Source: Solibacteraceae bacterium
GTDB taxonomy: Bacteria > Acidobacteriota > Terriglobia > Bryobacterales > Bryobacteraceae
Assembly: GCA_021324015.1 (NCBI GenBank)
Contig: JAJPJX010000158.1
Location: 20,064 to 84,063, forward strand
Direction of reading: 5' to 3'
DNA length: 64,000 bases
Position 1 is the first letter of the stretch. Each line of letters begins with the position of its first letter. Shown piece by piece: positions 8,088-17,966 of this stretch. A program made the position numbers and the translations under genes. The notes under the pieces were generated by a model. The model did not search any database, was not told where the DNA came from, and worked only from the letters and a program-made list of their open reading frames with translations.

Positions 8088-9329
8088 TTACTCGCTGTAA
8101 CGCTTGAACACCAACGCGCCGTTGGTGCCGCCGAAGCCGAATGAGTTCGACAGCGCGTAGTCCATCTTCATGGGGCGCGCCTGGTTGGGTACGTAATCCA
8201 GGTCGCACTCCGGGTCTGGGGTTTCGTAATTGATGGTGGGCGGCGCTACCTGGTCCCGCAGCGCCATGACCGTGATGCCGGCTTCCAGCCCGCCGGCGCC
8301 TCCCAGCAGATGGCCGGTCATGGATTTTGTGGAACTGACCGCCACTTTGCGGGCGTGCTCGCCAAAGCAGCGCTTGATGGCCAGGGTCTCGATTTTGTCG
8401 CCCACCGCGGTGGAGGTACCGTGGGCGTTGATGTAGTCGATCTGGTGCGGCTCCAGCCCGGCATCCCGCAGCGCGTTGCGCATCACGCGATACGCGCCGT
8501 CGCCGTCTTCCGAGGGGGAGGTCACGTGAAACGCATCCGCGCTCATCCCGTACCCCACCATTTCCGCCAGAATCTTCGCCCCGCGCCGCCGGGCGTGTTC
8601 CAGTTCCTCCAGCACCAGGATACCCGCTCCTTCGCCCACCACGAAACCGTCGCGGTTCAGGTCCCAGGGCCGCGAGGCTCTCTCCGGCTCCTGGTTGCGC
8701 GTGGAAAGCGCGCGCATGGCGGCGAATCCGCCGATGCCCATGGGCGTGATGCAGGCTTCCGTGCCTCCGCAAATCATGACATCCGCATCGTCCCGCTGGA
8801 TGATTTTGAAGGAATCTCCAATGGAATGCGCGCTGGTGGTGCAGGCGGTGGCGGTCGCCGAGTTGGGCCCCTTGGCGCCGGTGCGGATCGACACGTAGCC
8901 CGATGCCAGGTTCACAATGGTCGCCGGAATGAAAAACGGGGAGATGCGGCGCGGACCCTGTTCCAGCAGGGTCTGATGCTCGCGTTCGATCACCTCGAAC
9001 CCTCCGATGCCGCTGCCGATATACACGCCCACCCGTTCGGCTTCTTCGGGCGTCACCCGGAATCCCGAAGAACTCAGGGCGCACTCCGCCGCGGCGATGG
9101 CGAACTGGATGAAGCGCCCCATCTTCTTGATCTCTTTTTTCTCGATGTACTGGTGCGGATCGAAGCCCTGAACCTCTCCCGCAATCTGGCAGGAGAAAAG
9201 GGCCGCGTCAAACGCGGTGATGCGGCCGATGCCGCTCTTCCCGGCCAGCAACGCCCGCCAGGAGACCTCCGTACCAATCCCCACCGGCGTCAGCAGGCCC
9301 ACACCGGTTATTACTACTCTTCGCGACAA
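8088..9329 (-). CDS. fabF: 3-oxoacyl-[acyl-carrier-protein] synthase II
   Basis: FabF elongates acyl-ACP with malonyl-ACP in fatty-acid synthesis. The 413-residue protein has the Cys-His-His triad at Cys163 (TACTTSAHS), His303 (NAHGTST) and His340 (KSMTGHLLGG), all at classical spacing, and starts with the conserved RRVVITGVGLLTPVG. No ATG is available; the TTG at 9329 is chosen because a GAGGAG sits six bases before it. acpP lies immediately upstream on the same strand. Confidence 0.97.
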   Translation of the reverse strand: MSRRVVITGVGLLTPVGIGTEVSWRALLAGKSGIGRITAFDAALFSCQIAGEVQGFDPHQYIEKKEIKKMGRFIQFAIAAAECALSSSGFRVTPEEAERVGVYIGSGIGGFEVIEREHQTLLEQGPRRISPFFIPATIVNLASGYVSIRTGAKGPNSATATACTTSAHSIGDSFKIIQRDDADVMICGGTEACITPMGIGGFAAMRALSTRNQEPERASRPWDLNRDGFVVGEGAGILVLEELEHARRRGAKILAEMVGYGMSADAFHVTSPSEDGDGAYRVMRNALRDAGLEPHQIDYINAHGTSTAVGDKIETLAIKRCFGEHARKVAVSSTKSMTGHLLGGAGGLEAGITVMALRDQVAPPTINYETPDPECDLDYVPNQARPMKMDYALSNSFGFGGTNGALVFKRYSE

Positions 9330-9335
9330 TCCGCT

Positions 9336-9341
9336 CTCCTC
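9336..9341 (-). promoter_or_regulatory. Ribosome binding site that fixes the TTG start of fabF
   Basis: On the minus strand this reads GAGGAG, six bases before TTG at 9329-9327. No ATG or GTG in frame fits the conserved N-terminus of FabF better. Confidence 0.7.
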
Positions 9342-9361
9342 AGTGAGAATTTGCCGGGCTG

Positions 9362-9601
9362 TTACTTTTTGGAAGTCTTGCTCTCGATGTAGTCGATGGC
9401 GTCTTTAACTGTGGTGATCTTCTCGGCGTCCTCGTCGGGGATTTCCAGTTCGAAAGCTTCCTCAAAAGCCATGACGAGCTCAACAATGTCCAGCGAGTCG
9501 GCTCCCAGGTCGTCCACGAAAGAGGCGCTGTTATCGACCTGGCTCTCATCCACTCCCAACTGCTCGACAATGATTTGCTTCACCTTCTGCTCAACTGCCA
9601 T
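9362..9601 (-). CDS. acpP: Acyl carrier protein
   Basis: A 79-residue acidic protein with the phosphopantetheine attachment motif [10 protein letters not shown]; the modified residue is Ser36. Helices I-IV of the ACP fold are easily placed ([37 protein letters not shown]). AGGAGGAACA lies directly before the ATG. It sits upstream of fabF, the usual acpP-fabF order. Confidence 0.98.
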   Translation of the reverse strand: MAVEQKVKQIIVEQLGVDESQVDNSASFVDDLGADSLDIVELVMAFEEAFELEIPDEDAEKITTVKDAIDYIESKTSKK

Positions 9602-9697
9602 TGTTCCTCCTGAACTATGTGCAAACCCATTGATTCTAGCGATCTTTGCGCTCTTTTGGCAACCACTCGCACAGCGCGCCCGGCACCCTCGCCCTCC

Positions 9698-11056
9698 TCA
9701 GGAGCGGGATTTCGTCACCTTCGCTTCGAGGCGCCCGCGCGCCAGCAGAACCTGAATTGTTGAGCCTGCCGCGGCGGCGGCACTGTCTTTCACGATCTGC
9801 CCGGTTTCACTGGTCACGATAGCATAGCCCCGTTCGAGAATGCGCAGCGGGCTCAACTGCGAAAGCCGCGCGCTCGATCTCTCGAACGCCAGGCGGCGCC
9901 GGGCCATGTCCAGGCGCACGCACTCGACCGCCGCCGCGCGGGCCCCCTCCAGCCGGCGGTGCGCCGCGGCCAGGCGGGGCCGCAGGTCGCGCTCGCGCAG
10001 CCGGCCGTCCAGCTCGCGCCAAGCCCTGCGGCCGTACTCCTGGGCGGCCCGCATGGCTTCCCGCAGCCGGTATTCGTGCTCGTCTACTTCCTGTAACCGG
10101 CGCCCGATGCTGCGGTGCACCAGGGAGAGCGCCCGGTCCACCCCCTGCTGGTGGAGCCTGCGGGCCAGCATCGCCAGCCGGTAACGCACGCCCTGCGCCA
10201 GCTTCTGCCGCGCGCCTTCGATGCGTTCCAGCAGGTCCTGGCGCGTGCAGACGATCATTTCCGCCGCCGCCGAGGGGGTGGGCGCGCGCAAATCGGCCAC
10301 GAAATCCGCAATGGTCACGTCCGTCTCGTGACCCACCGCCGAAACCACGGGCACGGCGCAGGCGGCGATCGCCCGCGCCACGGCTTCCTCGTTGAAAGTC
10401 CACAGGTCTTCGAGCGAACCCCCTCCGCGCGCCAGGATCACCACCTCCGCCCAGCCGCCGCGGCTGAAATACTCCAACCCGCTGCAAACGTCGTCGATCG
10501 ATCCTTCGCCCTGCACCAGAGCCGGATAGAGGCGGATGTGCAGGCCGGGAAAGCGGCGGGAGAGCACGTGCAGCATGTCCGCAATCACGGCCCCGCGCGG
10601 CGAGGTGACGATACCGATGCGCCGCGGATAGGCCGGCAGCCGGCGTTTGCGCGCGGCGTCGAACAGGCCCTCCAGGGCCAGCCGCCGCTTCAACTGCTCG
10701 AAGGCCAGTTGCAGGGCGCCCAGGCCTTGCGGCTCGAGCAGTTCCACCAGCAGTTGGTATTCGCCCCGGGCTTCGTAGACATCCAGCCGCCCGCGGGCCA
10801 GCACCGCCAGGCCATCCTGCGGCTTGAACTTCCAATAGCGGTGCGCGGAGCGGAAGGCCACGCACCGCAACTGCGATTCGCGCTCTTTCAGGGTGAAATA
10901 GTAGTGGCCGCTCGCGGCCAGCTTCAGCCCGGAAATCTCGCCCGAGACCCAGATGTCCCCGAACTCGGCATCCAGCAACGCGCGCACCTCAGCGTTCAGC
11001 TCACTGACCGTAAAAATACGGCGCTCCGGGGCGAAGTCCAGTGCGAATTGTTCCAC
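9698..11056 (-). CDS. xseA: Exodeoxyribonuclease VII, large subunit
   Basis: XseA with XseB degrades single-stranded DNA from both ends. The 452-residue protein has the N-terminal OB-fold (FTVSELNAEVRALL, IWVSGEISGL, GHYYFTLKE), then the catalytic domain with VTSPRGAVIADML, ILARGGGSLEDLWTFNEE and VSAVGHETDVTIADFVADLRAPTPSAAAE (described in parts), followed by a long helical region and a short C-terminal domain. It uses a GTG start. No xseB follows in the window. It is transcribed away from the M1 peptidase gene with only 24 bases between the starts. Confidence 0.96.
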   Translation of the reverse strand: MEQFALDFAPERRIFTVSELNAEVRALLDAEFGDIWVSGEISGLKLAASGHYYFTLKERESQLRCVAFRSAHRYWKFKPQDGLAVLARGRLDVYEARGEYQLLVELLEPQGLGALQLAFEQLKRRLALEGLFDAARKRRLPAYPRRIGIVTSPRGAVIADMLHVLSRRFPGLHIRLYPALVQGEGSIDDVCSGLEYFSRGGWAEVVILARGGGSLEDLWTFNEEAVARAIAACAVPVVSAVGHETDVTIADFVADLRAPTPSAAAEMIVCTRQDLLERIEGARQKLAQGVRYRLAMLARRLHQQGVDRALSLVHRSIGRRLQEVDEHEYRLREAMRAAQEYGRRAWRELDGRLRERDLRPRLAAAHRRLEGARAAAVECVRLDMARRRLAFERSSARLSQLSPLRILERGYAIVTSETGQIVKDSAAAAAGSTIQVLLARGRLEAKVTKSRS

Positions 11057-11080
11057 TGCCTGCCATTGTAGACTGGAACC

Positions 11081-13474
11081 ATGCCGCGGCTTCTCGCTCT
11101 GCTGCTGTGGGCCGGCGCGGCCTATGCCGCCGGCGCCGCGGCCGAACTGGCCCGCAGCATCGCCGCCAACAGCCTGGATCCCCAGGAGTGCTACCGCGTG
11201 CGCGAGCTATCCCTGGTCCGTGAAGATGTGCGCTTTTTCTTCACCGACGGCTACCTGATTTTCGCCAAGCCGGTGGCCGGGCGGCGCGTGGCGGCCATCT
11301 TCACCGCCGACGTGGAAGGCGGCGATGCCGAGGTGCTCATCCTGCCGCCCAGCCGCAGCGAGCGCAAATCGCTGGCCTCATTCATCGATTCCCCGAACCT
11401 GGACGAACACATCAGCGCCGCCGTCCTGCTCTTTACCGACGACAGCGACCGCGTGCTCGAGGAACAGATCCGGAGCAATCCGTTCAACCGCCGCAGTCCC
11501 GAACGGGGCGTGCTTCTCGAACAGCAATGGAGCCCCACCGTCCGCAACCTGAGCGAGAGCTTCGTCACCCGGCTGACGCTGGACCTACTGGCGCCGGGTT
11601 CGCCTGGCTCGGGCTTCGTGATGGCGGCGGTCAGCGGCGCCAAACTGGGCAATTTCGACATCGCCTACGATCCGCGCGGCGTCGAGCAGGTCATCGTGGG
11701 CCAGATGGCCTCCCGCGATAACCGCACCTTTTTCAATGTGTGGACCAGCTTCCAGGCACGGTCCTTTCGCGGCCACACGCGGGAACCGGCGGCCGAGTAT
11801 TCCCTGAGCGACTATCGCATCGACGCCACCCTCGAACCCGACCTGAGCCTGGAAGCCGTGACTCGCGTGAAGGTCCATGCCGGACGCGCTCCGCTGCCGG
11901 CTCTGGATCTTGACATCCACCCCAACATGCGCGTCTCGGCGGCGCTGGTAGATGGCGCTCCCGCCGAAGTGCTCGCGAGGGAATCCCTGCGCTCCGACCT
12001 CATCCGCAATTCCGGGAACACACTCTTTCTGGTGGTTCCCTCCCAGCCGCTGAGCCCGGGGACGGAGCACGAAGTGGAAATCCACCACTCCGGCAAAGTG
12101 ATTCTGGATGCCGGCAATCACGTGTACTACGTCGGGGCGCGGGGCAACTGGTATCCCCAGCACAGCCAGCAATTCGCCACCTACGATCTGCGTTTCCGGT
12201 ATCCCAAGGAGCTGGACCTGGTGACCCCGGGGCAAGTGGTGGCCGATACCACGCAGGGGGACTGGCGCACGACGGAGCGCCGCACGGCGGCCCCCGTCCG
12301 GGTGGTCGGTTTTAACCTGGGCCGCTACCAGCGCGTCCGTGCGGCCCGCGCCGGATACACCGTGGAAGCCTATGCCAACCGCACGGTCGAACGCGCGTTG
12401 CAGCCGAGCGTGCCCGAGCCGATCACCCTGCCACCCAGCGTCTGGGCGCGGCAGCGGCGCAGCCAACTGCCGGCCACGACGTCCGGTCCTCCCCCGCCCA
12501 GTCCCTCCGCGCGTTTGCAGGAACTGGCTTCGGCGGTGGCCGGGGCGCTGGAATTCATGTCCCTGCGCTTCGGGCCTCCGGCCCTGCCGTTGCTGACCGT
12601 CTCCCCGGTGCCTGGCACCTTCGGGCAGGGCTTCCCCGGCCTGATCTACCTCTCCACGCTTTCTTATCTCGGGCCGCAGGCTAAACCGCTGACGGCCCTG
12701 AGCGGGCAACAGCAGCTCTTTTTCACCGAGATTCTGCAAGCGCATGAAACCGCGCACCAGTGGTGGGGCAACCTGATCACCGCCGAGGGGTACCACGATG
12801 AATGGCTCATGGAGGCGCTGGCCGACTACTCCGCCCTGCTTTACCTGGAGAAGCGCAAAGGGCCGCGGGCGCTCGAAGCGGTGCTGGAGGAGTACAAGCA
12901 GACCCTGTTGAGCAAGGGCGAAAGCGGGCGCCCGCTGGACGCCGCCGGACCCATCGTGCTGGGGCTGCGCCTGCAAAACTCCCAGGAGCCGCGCGCGTGG
13001 CGCGCCATCACCTACGGCAAAGGATCCTGGATCATGCACATGCTGCGCCGCCGCATGGGGGACCAGCGCTTCCAGAGCCTGCTGGCCGAACTGTGCCGGC
13101 GCTACGCACGCAAAAGCATCTCCACCGCGCAGTTCCGGCAGGTCGCGGCGGAGTTTCTGCCGCCCGGCGGGCCGGACCCCAAGCTGGAGAATTTCTTCGA
13201 GCAGTGGGTCTATGGCACCGGCATCCCGGAGCTGAAATTGTCCTGGTCCCTTAAGGGCAAGACGCCGGCCCTCCGCCTGGCGGGCACGCTCACGCAGAGC
13301 GGCGTGGATGAAGACTTCAGCGTGCCCGTGCCGGTGGAGATCAGTTTCGGCAAGGGTAAAGCCCAGACGCAGTGGCTGCGCTCCGCCGGGGAGCCGGTTG
13401 CCTTCAGCGTTCCGCTGCGCCGGACGCCCGTGAAAGTGGTATTGGATCCCGGTTTCAGCGTCCTGCGGCGGTAG
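11081..13474 (+). CDS. Exported M1-family metallopeptidase
   Basis: A 797-residue protein with a signal peptide (MPRLLALLLWAGAAYAAG). Residues about 20-240 form an N-terminal region of unknown function; the M1 peptidase part follows. The zinc site HETAH is at 555-559 with the third ligand Glu578 exactly 18 residues on (HEXXH-X18-E). The aminopeptidase marker GXMEN is not evident, so the exact activity (aminopeptidase or related) is uncertain. It probably acts in the periplasm or at the cell surface. Its 3' end meets the ankyrin gene head-on, with a GC-rich hairpin shared between them. Confidence 0.9.
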   Translation: MPRLLALLLWAGAAYAAGAAAELARSIAANSLDPQECYRVRELSLVREDVRFFFTDGYLIFAKPVAGRRVAAIFTADVEGGDAEVLILPPSRSERKSLASFIDSPNLDEHISAAVLLFTDDSDRVLEEQIRSNPFNRRSPERGVLLEQQWSPTVRNLSESFVTRLTLDLLAPGSPGSGFVMAAVSGAKLGNFDIAYDPRGVEQVIVGQMASRDNRTFFNVWTSFQARSFRGHTREPAAEYSLSDYRIDATLEPDLSLEAVTRVKVHAGRAPLPALDLDIHPNMRVSAALVDGAPAEVLARESLRSDLIRNSGNTLFLVVPSQPLSPGTEHEVEIHHSGKVILDAGNHVYYVGARGNWYPQHSQQFATYDLRFRYPKELDLVTPGQVVADTTQGDWRTTERRTAAPVRVVGFNLGRYQRVRAARAGYTVEAYANRTVERALQPSVPEPITLPPSVWARQRRSQLPATTSGPPPPSPSARLQELASAVAGALEFMSLRFGPPALPLLTVSPVPGTFGQGFPGLIYLSTLSYLGPQAKPLTALSGQQQLFFTEILQAHETAHQWWGNLITAEGYHDEWLMEALADYSALLYLEKRKGPRALEAVLEEYKQTLLSKGESGRPLDAAGPIVLGLRLQNSQEPRAWRAITYGKGSWIMHMLRRRMGDQRFQSLLAELCRRYARKSISTAQFRQVAAEFLPPGGPDPKLENFFEQWVYGTGIPELKLSWSLKGKTPALRLAGTLTQSGVDEDFSVPVPVEISFGKGKAQTQWLRSAGEPVAFSVPLRRTPVKVVLDPGFSVLRR

Positions 13475-13478
13475 ACCC

Positions 13479-13497
13479 GGGCGCTCACCGGGCGCCC
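13479..13497. terminator. Hairpin between convergent genes, possible bidirectional terminator
   Basis: GGGCGC (13479-13484) and GCGCCC (13492-13497) flank a seven-base loop. The hairpin lies between the M1 peptidase stop and the ankyrin protein stop codon, which is inside the loop. There is no clear T-run on either side. Confidence 0.4.
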
Positions 13498-15932
13498 CGC
13501 GCCCGCAACATTTCTTTAACCGCCTCTTCGTTGGCCAGCGATAGCGGTGTGGCAAACCTTCCATCCTTGCCGTTCGGATCGGCGCCGGCATCCAGCAGGA
13601 GTTTTGTCAGCTTGGCGTACCCGTGCGAAACCGCCACGTGCAGGGGCGTGTCTCCGTGGATGCACCGGGCATCAACGCGCGCGCCAGCGCTCAGCAGCAG
13701 CCGCACCACCTCGACCAGTTCGGTAGTTTCGGCTCCGGGCCCTTCGACCGCGCGGAACAGGGGCGTCTCGTTGTACATGCCCCTTGCGTTCGGGTCGGCG
13801 CCCGCCCGAATCAGCAGTCTGGTGGCCTCTGCAAGGCCTTCAGCGGCCTTGTGCAGCGGGGTATCGCCCGGCCAAGGCGTAGGATTGGCGCCGGGCCGCG
13901 CCCCGAGCCCGTCCCGGATGCTCAAACTGGCGTGCGCGGCCAGCAGCATCCGGAGGATCTCGGGCCGGCTTACGGCCAAGTGCAGCGGGGCTGCCCCGCC
14001 ATCCTCCTCACTCTTGGCATCGACCCTGGCTCCGGCTTCCAGAAGAAACCGCACGGCGCCCGGGCGACCCAGCGCAATGGCCGCGTGCAGCAGGGGGCGC
14101 TGGTTCCAGCCGATCCCGTTCACGTCCGCTCCGTGCGCGATCATCAGCCTGGCCGCCTCCAGGTCCGGAGACTCCGGCGCGACGAGCGCCAGGTAGAGAG
14201 GTGAAGGCTCCTCGTACCGCGGCGGGAGATTCACCTTCGCGCCGCGGCTCACCAGCAGCCTGACCATCTCCAACCGCCGCCGTGGCTCTGGTATCCCTTT
14301 CAGCGCCGCAACCAGGGGCGAAGGCTCCGGACTCCGCCCTGCCGGGTTCGGGCTGGCGCCGGCATCCAGGAGCGCCCGGGCGGCTTCCACCTGGCCTTTC
14401 TCTGCCGCCAACATCAGCGCGGTCGTGCCTGCCAGCCCGGTGTTCATATTGACCCCCCGCCGGCTCAGCAACTGGATGACATCCGGCCATCCCAGTTGCG
14501 CGGCCGAAGAGAGCAGCGTCGCCAGGTCTTCCCGGTCCGGCCCGGGAGTGGCTGCCAGGAGCATGGTCGCGATCGCTCGTCGCCGCTCGTCCGGCTGGCT
14601 CAGCGGCTGTGAGGACATTACGGCGTCGTGGAACGGAGAGACCTTGTTCCGGTTGGTGACTGCAGCGTCGGCGCCCGAGGCGAGCAGCAGGCGGACGCAC
14701 TCCGCGGGCGCCGATTCAACGGCCAACGTGAGCGGTGTGTCTCCGTCAAGGTCCTTCCAGTTCACCTTGGCTCCGGCCTGCATCAGCGCGGCGACGATCT
14801 CCGGCTGGTTCAGGGCCGCAAACAGAGGAGTCTGGTTGCGCGCGTCCGTGGCATTCGGGTCCGCACCCGCCGCGAGTAAGACCCGCACCAGCTCGAGCAG
14901 TCCGCGCGCGGCGGCCTGTTTGAGAGCGGTACCCGCGCCCGAGCGGGCGTTCACATCCGCGTGTTGGGTCAGCAGAAACTGCGTGATCGCCAGATCGCCG
15001 CGGCTGGCCGCCAGTTGCAGAGGGGGATAGCCGCGGCGGCTGCTGCGGTTCACGTCCGCGCCCGCACTGACCAGCAGTTGCACGATCTCGATCTTCCCCC
15101 GCCTTACGGCCGCCTGGAGGGGAGTTGGGCCGCCGTCCGGTTCAGGAGAGTTGACGTCCACGCACGGCTCTTCGAGAAGCTGCCGAATCTCGCGGATGCC
15201 GCTGGTCCGAATCGCCGCGTGGAGCGGCAGTTGCCCTTGCGGCGGCTGCGGGCGCAGGTGAACGGGGTAGCCCCAGGCTCGCAGCGTTTCGAGCACTTTG
15301 TCCAGCCGAATGGCCAGGCCGTAAGGCGGCTCGTCGGCGCGAATCATCCCCACCAATTGCGCCTGGCTGTTCAGCAGGCCTCCGCCGGAATGCCCCATCG
15401 CGATGAGTGCGGATTGGAAAGCGATTTCCGCGCCATGCACGTCCGCGATCCGATCCGCCTGGACGGGAAGCCCCCAGGGCACCCCGTTCGGGTTGCCCAT
15501 GGGATATACCCCGCTTCCCCGCTGCAGGGTGTTCGTGTCCCCCATGCGATCCAACGCCAGGGCGCAGACGTCGATCCCTTGCAGGTCTTCAAGGCGCAGC
15601 ACTGCCAGGTCGAGGTCGCGGTCGGCGTGCTCTTCGACCTTCGCGGGGAATCTGCGCTCCGGCCAGGGCCGGAGCCGAACTTGCAGGGCCGCCACCTCCG
15701 GGCCGCGGCGAACCACATGATTGGCGGTGGCGATGAATAGCCGGTCCTTCGCGCGGCCGAAGACGATCCCCGCGCCGAATACTGCCGACGACCCAAACTG
15801 GCCGCTGACCATCGCGATGAGGGGCATGGTCCGCTGGACCTCGCTATCGAAACCCTGGCCGCCCGCGGATTCTGCATGCACCAAACAAAGACTGGCAGCC
15901 AGCAGGACCGCGAACTCGCGCCGCCTCATCAT
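13485..15932 (-). CDS. Exported trypsin-like serine protease fused to ankyrin repeats
   Basis: Starting at the ATG at 15932 (start MMRRREF), the protein is 815 residues with a Tat- or Sec-type signal. Residues about 30-230 form a trypsin/HtrA-like domain: His72 in ATANHVV, Asp108 in DRDLDLAVL, Ser182 in MGHSGGGLL. From about 240 to the end come some 15 ankyrin repeats (G-TPLH-A, LL-AGADPN patterns). The arrangement suggests a secreted protease whose partners are chosen by the repeats. An alternative TTG six codons upstream exists but has no better ribosome site. Confidence 0.88.
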   Translation of the reverse strand: MMRRREFAVLLAASLCLVHAESAGGQGFDSEVQRTMPLIAMVSGQFGSSAVFGAGIVFGRAKDRLFIATANHVVRRGPEVAALQVRLRPWPERRFPAKVEEHADRDLDLAVLRLEDLQGIDVCALALDRMGDTNTLQRGSGVYPMGNPNGVPWGLPVQADRIADVHGAEIAFQSALIAMGHSGGGLLNSQAQLVGMIRADEPPYGLAIRLDKVLETLRAWGYPVHLRPQPPQGQLPLHAAIRTSGIREIRQLLEEPCVDVNSPEPDGGPTPLQAAVRRGKIEIVQLLVSAGADVNRSSRRGYPPLQLAASRGDLAITQFLLTQHADVNARSGAGTALKQAAARGLLELVRVLLAAGADPNATDARNQTPLFAALNQPEIVAALMQAGAKVNWKDLDGDTPLTLAVESAPAECVRLLLASGADAAVTNRNKVSPFHDAVMSSQPLSQPDERRRAIATMLLAATPGPDREDLATLLSSAAQLGWPDVIQLLSRRGVNMNTGLAGTTALMLAAEKGQVEAARALLDAGASPNPAGRSPEPSPLVAALKGIPEPRRRLEMVRLLVSRGAKVNLPPRYEEPSPLYLALVAPESPDLEAARLMIAHGADVNGIGWNQRPLLHAAIALGRPGAVRFLLEAGARVDAKSEEDGGAAPLHLAVSRPEILRMLLAAHASLSIRDGLGARPGANPTPWPGDTPLHKAAEGLAEATRLLIRAGADPNARGMYNETPLFRAVEGPGAETTELVEVVRLLLSAGARVDARCIHGDTPLHVAVSHGYAKLTKLLLDAGADPNGKDGRFATPLSLANEEAVKEMLRARGAR

Positions 15933-15978
15933 CCTGATTTCACTTGCCAAATCCGCCGGGGCAGCTCGCCCGGTGGTC

Positions 15979-16755
15979 TCAGTACGTTCGTGTCCCGTTC
16001 ACCTTGGTGTGAAGCCGGTACACGGATGTCCGGGCGGTCACGTACAGGCCATGGAACCCTTCGCCCCAGTTGCAGTTGCTAGGTACTTCCGGGGTAGCGA
16101 TGGTGCCCTGGTGGCGGCCGTCCCGGTCGAACACCCAGATGCCCGTGGGGCCGGCCACCCACACGTTGCCCTCCTCGTCGGTCTTGAGCCCGTCGGGGAC
16201 CCCCTGCGCCTCGGACTTCAGCTCGGCGAACACCTTCCCGTTGCGCAGCACCCCGTCGCCCGCTACCTCGTAGACCCGGACGTTCCGCTGGCCGCTATCG
16301 GCGACGTAGAGTTTCTGCTGGTTGGGAGCGAGCGCGACGCCGTTGGGGCGATCGCAATCGCGCGCGACCGGGCGCACTTCTCCCGCACGCGTCACCTGGT
16401 AGACGATCTTCGCCGGCAGGTCGGAGAAATACACGCTGCCGTCGATGGCGTACACCAGGTCGTTGGGATGCTGGATCTGCGCGCCGCCCGCCAGCACGGT
16501 GATACTGCCGTCCTTTTCCGTACGCGTGACGCGGTTCGCTTCGCAGGCCAACAGGCGTCCCTGGTGGTCGAAGGTCAGGCCATTGGCTCCGTTGCTGTTC
16601 TCCCGGAATACCGAGACGCTGCCCTTCTCCCATTTCATGATGCGCTTGGCGGGGATGTCGCTGAAGAGCAGGTAGCCCAGCCGGCTGAACACCGGCCCCT
16701 CCGTGAAGGCGAAGCCTGCGGCTACCTTTTCGACCTTGACGTTGAGGTCCACCAT
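15979..16755 (-). CDS. SMP-30/gluconolactonase/LRE-like beta-propeller
   Basis: The 258-residue protein carries the SMP-30 family signature: FTEGPVFSRLGYLLFSDI near the start (with the metal-binding Glu), RPNGVALAPNQQKLYVADS, VPDGLKTDEEGNVWVAG and a C-terminal strand pattern. Family members hydrolyse lactones such as gluconolactone in a calcium-dependent six-bladed propeller. There is no signal peptide with the chosen start. GGGAGGGG precedes the ATG. The start overlaps the stop of the upstream gene by one base (TAATG), so the two are translated together. Confidence 0.88.
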   Translation of the reverse strand: MVDLNVKVEKVAAGFAFTEGPVFSRLGYLLFSDIPAKRIMKWEKGSVSVFRENSNGANGLTFDHQGRLLACEANRVTRTEKDGSITVLAGGAQIQHPNDLVYAIDGSVYFSDLPAKIVYQVTRAGEVRPVARDCDRPNGVALAPNQQKLYVADSGQRNVRVYEVAGDGVLRNGKVFAELKSEAQGVPDGLKTDEEGNVWVAGPTGIWVFDRDGRHQGTIATPEVPSNCNWGEGFHGLYVTARTSVYRLHTKVNGTRTY

Positions 16756-17966
16756 TACGATCCCCTCCCATGTGCGTAATAGGATTCGGCGGGCGCGCGG
16801 TACGCGATGCGCAACTGGGGCGTCTCCAGCCGCTTGTGGCCCTGGTAGGCCGATTCCATCAGAAACGAGAGCGCGCCGGTGGTCAGCAGCGTGCGTTCCA
16901 CGGGGTAGTAGAGCTTCCCGGTGGTCAACATGTGCGCAATGCCGTGCACCAGGGGGCTGAAATTGTTTGAGTTCTCCGTCGGCACGTAGCACAGAGTGCT
17001 ATCGATTTGCGGCCGCCCCTTCACTTTGAAGGCCACCAGGTACTCGTTTACCAGCCCGCCCAGCATCACCACCGCGGCTTTGAACCCATCGTTGTATTCG
17101 AGCAGGCACAGCACCGGGTGCTTGACGTCCTCGGGCCGCCCGGGACCCGGTTTCTGCGCCCGGGCCAGCGCCGCGTGCATCAGTTCCTTCGACCAGCGGC
17201 CCTGTTCGGCGGCCTTCCACACCGCGTCGCCTTCCAGGTGCTCCACGGTCCGCACGCCGGTCTCGCCACCTTTACGCCGTTCCACGAAACATTGCAGGGT
17301 CTCGAGGTTGTGGAAGACGCCGCCGTCAGAGACCCATCCGCCGCCCACCATCAGGGCGTCTTCGAACTCCACTCCCAGCGGAAAGTCCAGTTCCGGGCGC
17401 CGGAACGTCACCGAAACCGAGGAGCCCGCCATGAACGGGAAATGCAGCTCCCGCGACCAGTCGTACATGCGCTTGGCCTTGTTCCAGTCGTAGGAGAGGT
17501 GCTTGTCGCTGAACACCGGCACGGAACGGCCGGATTTGCGGAACACCGCCACGATCTGCTCGAAAAACTCGTAGCGCGGGTAGAGCTGCTGTTGCTTTTC
17601 ATTGAACGGGTAGTTGCCATGCTCGGCCACCTGCACCACGCCGTCCACGGCGAGCTTCCCGGTGCCCAGCGTGAGCGCGTCGGAAATCGTTTTCACCACC
17701 GGAAAATCGTAGGCCGTCGAGAGCCGGTAGCCGATGTCCGTCGGGTGCACCTGGTCCATGTACAGCGAAACGACGCGGCCCGGCGGATCGTAATGCTTTT
17801 CATTGATCCAGTAGCCCTCCAGCAACCGGGTGATGATGTTGTCGGCGTGCGACCGCACATGATACGTAGTGCAGATGGCGGCGATCTTCAGCGGCGCGGC
17901 GCTCCTCGCCGGCCGGGCCGCGCTCACGGCTCCGGCCGCTCCCAGCAGGAATTCGCGGCGTCTCAC
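16755..17966 (-). CDS. Tat-exported protein of unknown function
   Basis: A 403-residue protein starting MRRREFLLGAAGAVSAA, a typical twin-arginine-type signal. The mature part has conserved-looking acidic and aromatic segments (ICTTYHVRSHADN, PVFSDKHLSYDWNKA, VGGGWVSDGGVFHNLETLQCFVER), but I do not recognise a characterised family; similar proteins occur in acidobacteria and planctomycetes. Its stop overlaps the start of the SMP-30-like gene, so it probably works with a sugar-acid or lactone pathway. This is inference only. Confidence 0.75.
   Translation of the reverse strand: MRRREFLLGAAGAVSAARPARSAAPLKIAAICTTYHVRSHADNIITRLLEGYWINEKHYDPPGRVVSLYMDQVHPTDIGYRLSTAYDFPVVKTISDALTLGTGKLAVDGVVQVAEHGNYPFNEKQQQLYPRYEFFEQIVAVFRKSGRSVPVFSDKHLSYDWNKAKRMYDWSRELHFPFMAGSSVSVTFRRPELDFPLGVEFEDALMVGGGWVSDGGVFHNLETLQCFVERRKGGETGVRTVEHLEGDAVWKAAEQGRWSKELMHAALARAQKPGPGRPEDVKHPVLCLLEYNDGFKAAVVMLGGLVNEYLVAFKVKGRPQIDSTLCYVPTENSNNFSPLVHGIAHMLTTGKLYYPVERTLLTTGALSFLMESAYQGHKRLETPQLRIAYRAPAESYYAHGRGS

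Noticed and set aside
11585..13591. Long minus-strand frame antisense to the M1 peptidase
   Set aside because: The plus-strand gene has HEXXH-X18-E and a signal peptide; the antisense product is low-complexity Arg/Gly/His.
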